Assembly: GCF_001556865.1 (NCBI RefSeq)
Contig: NZ_LSJY01000114.1
Coordinates: forward strand, 1 to 12,105
From: Sphingobium sp. CCH11-B1
GTDB lineage: Bacteria; Pseudomonadota; Alphaproteobacteria; Sphingomonadales; Sphingomonadaceae
Direction: 5' to 3'
Length of the DNA stretch: 12,105 bases
Shown: positions 7,240-12,105 of the stretch, one piece after another
Numbering within the stretch: position 1 is the stretch's first letter
Layout of the letters: the number at the start of each line of letters is the position of its first letter
Position numbers and translations under genes: made by a program
The notes under the pieces: generated by a model
Databases searched by the model: none
What the model saw: the letters and a program-made list of their open reading frames with translations, nothing else
Told to the model about the DNA's origin: nothing

Positions 7240-9120
7240 ATGACGACGACGTTGGATGCTGCGCCTGAAACCCGTTCCTTCGAAACGGACGTTGCCAAGC
7301 TGCTGCACCTCATGGTGCACTCGGTCTATTCGGACAAAGATGTGTTCCTGCGCGAACTCATCTCGAACGCCGCCGATGCCTGCGAGAAGCTTCGCTATGA
7401 AATGCTGAGCCATCCCGAATTGGGCTCGGGCGAACTCCCGCGGATCACAGTGACACTCGACCCCGACCAGCGGCGGCTCATCGTCGAGGACAATGGCATC
7501 GGCATGAACGAGGCCGAGATGATCGAGGCGCTCGGCACGATTGCGCGATCGGGGACCAAAGCCTTCATGGAACGCGTCGCTTCGGCGAAAGACGCTGAAG
7601 GCGCGCAGCTGATTGGGCAGTTCGGCGTCGGTTTCTATTCGGCGTTCATGGTCGCCGACAAAGTCGACGTGTTCTCGCGAAGGGCCGGTGGGGATACCGC
7701 GGCGCATTGGTCGTCGGACGGTCTTGGGACCTACAGCGTCGAGATTGCCGAGCTTGCGGATGCCCCCACGCATGGCACCCGGGTCGTGCTGGAGCTCAAG
7801 GAAGACGCGGCCCAATATGCGCAGCGCTTCAACTCCGAAGGGATCATCAAGGCGCAGTCGGGCCACGTCCCCGTGCCGATCTTCCTGCTGGAGAAGCCCG
7901 ATGCTGAGCCGGTCCAGATAGGCGACGGCGCCGCCCTTTGGACGAAGCCAAAGTCCGAAATTAGCGAAGAGGATTACACCGACTTCTACCGCAGCGTGGC
8001 CGGGCAGTTCGACAAGCCTGCGCTTACGCTGCACTATCGGGCCGAGGGTCTGCACGAATATTCCGTCCTCGCCTTCATTCCGGAGATGAAGCCTTTCGAC
8101 CTGTTCGACCCGGAACGTCACGGGCGGATGAAGCTCTATGTCAAACGGGTCTTCATCACCGACGAAGCCGAAATCCTGCCTCGTTACCTCCGGTTCGTGC
8201 GCGGTCTCGTCGACTCCAGCGACATTCCCCTGAACGTGTCGCGGGAGATGATCCAGGAGAGCCCCGTGCTGGCCGCGATCCAGAAGGGCGTGGCGAACCG
8301 GCTGCTGTCGGAGCTCGAGAAGCTCTCGACGAATGACGCCGATGCTTACCAGCAATTCTGGATGAATTTCGGGGCGGTGCTGAAGGAGGGGCTGTACGAG
8401 GACTATGGCCGGCGCGAAACGCTGCTGGGTCTGGCGCGCTTCAAGACGACGACCTCCGGCACCGAGTGGCGTTCGCTGAAGGACTATGTCGCGGCGATCA
8501 AGGAAAACCAGACGGCGATCTACTATGCGACCGGACCCGATCTCGATCGTCTGGCGTCCTCGCCTCAGCTCGAGGGCTTCCGGGCTCGCGGGATAGAGGT
8601 GCTGCTGCTGACGGATCAGGTGGACAGTTTCTGGGTGACCGCGGGACTGGACTTCGAAGGGAAGCCCTTCAAGTCCGTGACGCAGGGCTCGGCCGATCTC
8701 GGGCTCATACCTTTGACCGAAGGCGATGCGCCGGCCGCCTCCACGTCCGATGAGGTTTCCGGCTTCATCGAGTTCGTGAAGGAGGTGCTCAAGGACGAGG
8801 TGTCGGACGTGCGGGCCTCCGAGCGACTCACCGAAAGCGCGGCATGCCTGGTTGCGCCCGAACACGGAATGGACAGACAGCTCGAGAAGCTGCTGGCAGC
8901 CTCTGGGCGTGGCGGGACGGCGGCACGGCCCGTGTTGGAGATCAACCCTCGTCACGATCTTGTGCAGAAGCTTGCCGGCCTTGCTGCAGATGCGGACCTG
9001 CGCGAGGACTCGGCTCGGCTGCTTCTCGACGAGGCGCGGATTGCCGATGGTGAGCTTCCGGCCGATCCGCGCGGTTTCGCCGCCCGATTGGGAAGGATCT
9101 GGACGAAGGCGCTCGCATAG
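7240..9120 (+). CDS. htpG: HSP90-family molecular chaperone HtpG
   Basis: HtpG is the cytosolic bacterial HSP90, an ATP-driven dimeric clamp that remodels client proteins. This 626-aa protein has the usual full length. The GHKL ATPase domain shows RELISNAADACEKLRYE (38-54, with catalytic E39 and Mg-binding N43), EDNGIGM (83-89), LGTIARSGT (98-106) and IGQFGVGFYSAF (125-136). The middle domain carries KPFDLFD, KLYVKRVFI and LNVSREMIQES, with R335 the expected ATP-contacting arginine. The C-terminal dimerisation domain includes LVAPEHGMDRQLEKLL and a conserved ILEINP-like segment. The ATG at 7240 is chosen because the HSP90 alignment starts there and GGAAAG precedes it; the longer frame would overlap the heat-shock promoter. 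The gene has its own sigma-32 promoter and is convergent with the ykgJ-like gene 40 bases downstream. On an accessory element it is probably a second copy beside a chromosomal one, which cannot be checked here. Confidence 0.97.
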   Translation: MTTTLDAAPETRSFETDVAKLLHLMVHSVYSDKDVFLRELISNAADACEKLRYEMLSHPELGSGELPRITVTLDPDQRRLIVEDNGIGMNEAEMIEALGTIARSGTKAFMERVASAKDAEGAQLIGQFGVGFYSAFMVADKVDVFSRRAGGDTAAHWSSDGLGTYSVEIAELADAPTHGTRVVLELKEDAAQYAQRFNSEGIIKAQSGHVPVPIFLLEKPDAEPVQIGDGAALWTKPKSEISEEDYTDFYRSVAGQFDKPALTLHYRAEGLHEYSVLAFIPEMKPFDLFDPERHGRMKLYVKRVFITDEAEILPRYLRFVRGLVDSSDIPLNVSREMIQESPVLAAIQKGVANRLLSELEKLSTNDADAYQQFWMNFGAVLKEGLYEDYGRRETLLGLARFKTTTSGTEWRSLKDYVAAIKENQTAIYYATGPDLDRLASSPQLEGFRARGIEVLLLTDQVDSFWVTAGLDFEGKPFKSVTQGSADLGLIPLTEGDAPAASTSDEVSGFIEFVKEVLKDEVSDVRASERLTESAACLVAPEHGMDRQLEKLLAASGRGGTAARPVLEINPRHDLVQKLAGLAADADLREDSARLLLDEARIADGELPADPRGFAARLGRIWTKALA

Positions 9121-9132
9121 CGCCTGCCCGGA

Positions 9133-9167
9133 GGTCTGGGTGCGGTCCCCGGGGCGGCGCTCAGACC
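9133..9167. terminator. Weak hairpin between convergent htpG and the ykgJ-like gene
   Basis: GGTCTG (9133-9138) can pair with CAGACC (9162-9167) around a 23-base GC-rich loop containing a CCCCGGGG palindrome. It sits in the 40-base convergent gap and overlaps the end of the ykgJ-like gene. There is no T tract on either strand, so this is a weak candidate for a shared terminator. Confidence 0.2.
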
Positions 9168-9922
9168 GTGCTAACGCCGGGATCAAACGCTGCCTCGTAG
9201 AGGGCGCGTCTCACCGGCTCGTCGAGATAGCCGTCCTGTTCGACCCGGAGCGCGGAGGGAAAGACGTCGCCGCCGGCGAGCCACGCCGATTCCGCATCCG
9301 GATGCGAAACCGCATCGGCAAGCGCGGTCGCAAGATCGAACCTGTCGGTGCAATAACCGGCGTTGAGGAGCGCTCCCTGAAGCGCGATTTCATAGGCTGC
9401 GCGCAGGGCGACCGATGCGAGCGCAGAGGGGATGACGGCTTCGTCCGGAAGGCTGCAGGCGAGCCGGCACTGGTCCGCGTCGAGCGACATGGTGGTGCGG
9501 CAGACGATCGGACGGCTGGGATGCGCCGTGCAGAGACCATCGGCGAGGACCGCGCAGGGCGCCAGACTCTCCAGGAGCGGTTTATCCCAGCCCTCACGGC
9601 GCCGCCTGGCCAATGCCGGAATGCCATCCGTCACGCCGGTGGGCAGATTTCGCGCGAGGAAGAGGATTTCCGGCGCTGTCGCCGAGACGCGGGTGTGGCA
9701 ACACCAGGCACAGCGCGGACCGCATGCCGCTTCGGTCCAAACCTGCTCGGGCGTTCGCCGCTCGATCGCGTCATAGAGATAGCCGAAGAGCGGATCGAGG
9801 GTGCGGGCGGAGCGGGCCTCGTCGATGAATCCCCTTAGTGCGCGCATCTCCCGAACGATCTCGCTATCGGGGCGAATGTAAGGCTGTACCTCGCCGCGAG
9901 ACGAGGAATCCACGTCCGTCAC
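9161..9922 (-). CDS. YkgJ-family cysteine-cluster protein (putative zinc/iron-chelating)
   Basis: A 253-aa protein with the cysteine layout of the YkgJ/CxxCxxCC family (putative zinc- or iron-chelating domain): C67, C71, C74, C75 in CGPRCAWCC, then C123 and C131, the signature RPIVCR with C141, and C152 and C156. The family binds a metal or possibly an Fe-S cluster through these residues. Its biochemical role is unsettled, with some members proposed to act on other proteins. The N-terminal 60 and C-terminal 90 residues are helical and not recognised. The start is GTG at 9920-9922, with AGGAAG (9931-9936) 8 bases upstream; the overlapping ATG is out of frame. It is convergent with htpG and lies in the same orientation as the SBNO fragment 138 bases upstream. 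It could be backbone or cargo. Confidence 0.85.
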   Translation of the reverse strand: MTDVDSSSRGEVQPYIRPDSEIVREMRALRGFIDEARSARTLDPLFGYLYDAIERRTPEQVWTEAACGPRCAWCCHTRVSATAPEILFLARNLPTGVTDGIPALARRRREGWDKPLLESLAPCAVLADGLCTAHPSRPIVCRTTMSLDADQCRLACSLPDEAVIPSALASVALRAAYEIALQGALLNAGYCTDRFDLATALADAVSHPDAESAWLAGGDVFPSALRVEQDGYLDEPVRRALYEAAFDPGVSTV

Positions 9923-9952
9923 GGCATGATCTTCCTGTTACACTATCGTTAT

Positions 9953-9989
9953 TTGCCCGCAACGAGCCTGATAGGTTATTTTCGGGCAA
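9953..9989. repeat. Inverted repeat upstream of the ykgJ-like gene
   Basis: TTGCCCG (9953-9959) and CGGGCAA (9983-9989) are perfect inverted copies separated by 23 bases, inside a 138-base gap that is clearly more AT-rich than its surroundings. The gap also holds a tandem TTTACA at 10022-10027 and 10032-10037. The location suits a promoter/operator region for the ykgJ-like gene, but I could not place convincing -35 and -10 boxes. Confidence 0.3.
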
Positions 9990-10060
9990 TCCGCCACATC
10001 GCGCCGTCCATTTCTTGTGATTTTACACGAGTTTACAACTGCGAGCCCCCCGCTCCATCG

Positions 10061-11896
10061 CTAGGCGAGAAGCTGACCGAGGACGGCTTCCGCGGTCGCC
10101 ATCGGCACGAACATGCGCGTGCGATACTGGATCACCTCGGTGAAGCAGCCGATCGACTTGAGCCAGGGCAAGCGGTCGTGCGGGCAACCCACGAGTTCGA
10201 TCCGCTGGGAGCCGTTGACGACCGAGCGCTTGATGGTGAGCGGGAACGGATGTGAGACGTCGACGCTGCGCCCGGACGTGACCGCCTTGGCGACGGCGTC
10301 CGCCGGCAGCGCCTCGGAACGATCGATGCCGAGCTTGGTGAACAGCTGAGGCACGTGATCGTCGAACACGAGACGGCCGAGCCAGGAGTGCCCTTCGCCA
10401 TCGACGATGCGGTTCACCGCCATATGATCGCTCGGCAGCGCCGACCAGATCGGCAGAAGCAGGCCCGTCGCGAGCCGGATCGTCTCGCTGTCGACGGTCT
10501 GCCGGGCGGCCTCCACCTCGTCCGACCAGGTTGCCGTGAAGGCGTCGCGCGTCACCTCCTCCCAGGAGGATTCGTAGAGATCGTCCTCGCGCATATATTC
10601 GTTGCGCGTGGGCCGCATCATCTCGACGCGGGGGATCGGCGTGCCCTCCTTTTCCTCCATGAGCGAACGCGCCCGTGTCCTGAGCGCAACCTTGCCCGAC
10701 TTGCGGTTGATCATGAAGCCGGCACTGGCATCGCCGTCGGCGATCCGCAGGATGCGCTCGAGCGAGACCGGGTTGCGGCGTCGCGCGATCTCGATGGTGA
10801 GCAGATGCGAGGTTGCGCCCGTGCGGGGATCGGTCCGCAGCACCACGTCGTCGATCAGCGTGGCCTTGTCGACGAGGATCGTCTCGACGCCGACATCGAG
10901 GCGGCCGGCTTCGCGCGCGGCCGAGACGCGGGTTTCGATCAGCGACAGGAATTCGTCGAAGATATTGTTCTGCAGCGCGATCGGCAGGGCGAGGATGCGA
11001 TTCAGCCAGCGCTGGATGGGCGGCATCTCGTCCTTGAGGACGCCATCCTTGTCGCAGAGCTCCAGGCCGGTGCGATGCTGGAAGTCGTCAAGCGTGGTGC
11101 TCGAGAGCTTGCCGGCCGCGAGCAGGTCGAACCAGGAGAGGAGCGCGGCGCAGGCATATTCGCTTTCGAGATTGTCGGCCGGGTCGAAGAGCCCCTGCCC
11201 GCCCGTCTGCCGCTGGCCGCGCGTCAGCGCCCCGAGGCTGTCGAGGCGCCGCGCGATCGTGCTGGTGAAGCGCAGCTCGCCCTTGCAGTCGGTGGTCACC
11301 GGCCGGAACAGCGGCGTTGTCGCCTGATGGGTTCGGTGGGTTCGGCCGAGCCCCTGGATCGCGCGATCGGCGCGCCAACCGGGTTCGAGGAGCAGGTGGA
11401 CGCGCTGTTCCTGGTTCATGACGTCGAGCGAGGCATGATAGCTGCGGCCCGTACCGCCGGCGTCGGAGAAGACCAGCATCCGCTTTTTGCCGGCCATGAA
11501 GGCCGCGGCCTCCGCCTGGCTGGTCCGCGCCGAGCGGCTTTCGAGCTTCTGGCGCCCGTCGCTTGCGGTGATGAGCCGCTTGGTGCGACCGGTGACCTCG
11601 GCGACATTGTCATGGCCGAAATGCTCGAGCAGCGCATCGAGCGCCGACATGATCGGGGGCATGGCGCAGAGCGTCTCGATCAGCGCGTCGCGTGCGGCCT
11701 GGGCCTCGGGATTGTAGACCGGGTGCCCGTCGTCATTCACCATCGGAAGTGAGCGCGGCGTGCCGGTATCATCCTTGAAGACGCGCATCTGCCGGGTCGG
11801 GAAGGCACGCTCGAGGTAATCGATGATGTATTCTTTGCAGTCGCAGTTTATGTCGAGCGTGGCAGCAGGAGGCGCAGGTTTCCTTCGGTTTTCCAT
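10061..11896 (-). CDS. Strawberry-notch family helicase, C-terminal half only
   Basis: Bacterial strawberry-notch (SBNO) proteins are superfamily-2 helicase-like ATPases of roughly 1,400 aa found on plasmids and integrative elements. Only the C-terminal part is present here, as 611 aa. Residues 21-110 match the inter-domain region (KEYIIDYLERAFPTRQM, then VAEVTGRTKRLI). The helicase C domain shows FSDAGGTGRSYHA (143-155), GWRADRAIQGLGRTHRTHQ (173-191, a motif VI-like arginine finger) and TSTIARRLDSLGALTRGQRQTGGQGLF (211-237). The Walker A/B N-terminal domain is missing, so stand-alone ATPase activity is not expected. The ATG at 11896 has a good GGAG site 7 bases upstream, so the fragment may still be translated. 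The frame is open upstream to the stop of a tyrosine recombinase 48 bases away, which points to truncation by an inserted element. It may be a pseudogene. Confidence 0.88.
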   Translation of the reverse strand: MENRRKPAPPAATLDINCDCKEYIIDYLERAFPTRQMRVFKDDTGTPRSLPMVNDDGHPVYNPEAQAARDALIETLCAMPPIMSALDALLEHFGHDNVAEVTGRTKRLITASDGRQKLESRSARTSQAEAAAFMAGKKRMLVFSDAGGTGRSYHASLDVMNQEQRVHLLLEPGWRADRAIQGLGRTHRTHQATTPLFRPVTTDCKGELRFTSTIARRLDSLGALTRGQRQTGGQGLFDPADNLESEYACAALLSWFDLLAAGKLSSTTLDDFQHRTGLELCDKDGVLKDEMPPIQRWLNRILALPIALQNNIFDEFLSLIETRVSAAREAGRLDVGVETILVDKATLIDDVVLRTDPRTGATSHLLTIEIARRRNPVSLERILRIADGDASAGFMINRKSGKVALRTRARSLMEEKEGTPIPRVEMMRPTRNEYMREDDLYESSWEEVTRDAFTATWSDEVEAARQTVDSETIRLATGLLLPIWSALPSDHMAVNRIVDGEGHSWLGRLVFDDHVPQLFTKLGIDRSEALPADAVAKAVTSGRSVDVSHPFPLTIKRSVVNGSQRIELVGCPHDRLPWLKSIGCFTEVIQYRTRMFVPMATAEAVLGQLLA

Positions 11897-11944
11897 GATT
11901 TCACTCCAGATAATATGTGGGTCAGGAGAATGTCCGGGGACGGG

Positions 11945-12105
11945 TCAGGCCCGTCTTCGAACGTCGGTAAGCATGGTGATCAGAGCGTCGGATGGCGGCT
12001 TGAAGCGCCCCGGCTTGATCGCAGGGGCACCGTGGGCAGCGAGAATCTGAAGCTTCTCTTCGGGATCGGCGCGCAAGTAGGTCTCGGTGCTCTGGATACT
12101 GGCGT
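11945..12105 (-). CDS. Tyrosine recombinase/integrase, C-terminal end only (runs off the window)
   Basis: Reading the minus strand from the right edge gives 52 residues ending at the TGA at 11945-11947. They begin ASIQSTETYLRADPEEKL, which is the end of a tyrosine recombinase catalytic domain. The nucleophilic Tyr is encoded at 12077-12079, followed by the YLRADP-EKL tail and a PGRFKPP segment. I recall such tails from XerC/XerD-like recombinases encoded in clusters on alphaproteobacterial mobile elements (for example the three-recombinase RIT type), but the rest of the gene is outside the window. The enzyme class is secure; the subtype is not. Its position directly before the SBNO fragment makes it the probable cause of that truncation. 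Confidence 0.8.
   Translation of the reverse strand, partial: ASIQSTETYLRADPEEKLQILAAHGAPAIKPGRFKPPSDALITMLTDVRRRA

Noticed and set aside
3101..9120. Assignment of the cargo to DISARM or another named defence system
   Set aside because: No DrmA/DrmB helicase, methyltransferase or other signature partner is present. One PLD-domain gene is not enough.
7057..9186. 709-aa minus-strand open frame
   Set aside because: Antisense shadow of htpG, whose HSP90 motifs are unmistakable.
10355..11752. 465-aa plus-strand open frame
   Set aside because: Antisense shadow of the SBNO fragment, with no recognisable motif.
1..12105. CRISPR array, tRNA or rRNA genes
   Set aside because: No regularly spaced repeats and no recognisable tRNA or rRNA sequence were seen on either strand.

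Overview
The window is about 12.1 kb of GC-rich DNA. It reads as an accessory region of an alphaproteobacterium, most likely a sphingomonad plasmid or integrative element. That assignment is an inference from high GC, the gene content (ArdC, a ParB-like protein and a strawberry-notch helicase on one strand) and general sequence style. There is no rRNA, tRNA or taxonomic marker here to confirm it.

Layout. Three minus-strand genes look like mobile-element backbone: a strawberry-notch (SBNO) helicase fragment (10061-11896), a large ParB-like protein (846-2915) and an ArdC-type antirestriction protein (12-761). Both outer backbone genes are damaged. ArdC loses family-like sequence at about position 50 and ends in an unrelated tail. 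The SBNO gene lacks its N-terminal half and lies 48 bases downstream of the end of a tyrosine recombinase that runs off the right edge (11945-12105). The block therefore looks like a remnant cut on both sides by other mobile DNA.

Between SBNO and parB sits a cargo block. Two plus-strand genes are tightly coupled: a 783-aa protein with two complete HKD (phospholipase D-type nuclease) motifs and a C-terminal cysteine cluster (3101-5452), and, 5 bases later, a 497-aa protein of unknown function (5458-6951). A strong intrinsic terminator (7063-7096) ends that unit. A full-length HSP90 chaperone gene, htpG (7240-9120), follows under its own promoter, which matches the heat-shock sigma-32 consensus closely (7172-7200). 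A YkgJ-type cysteine-cluster protein (9161-9922, minus) faces htpG.

How they may work together. The HKD protein and its partner are the best candidate for an undescribed two-gene system, plausibly a nuclease-based defence or element-maintenance module. That is inferred from the catalytic motifs, the coupled translation and the location, and nothing in the sequence shows the activity. HtpG could serve the same module or be independent stress cargo. Its separate promoter and the intervening terminator favour partial independence.
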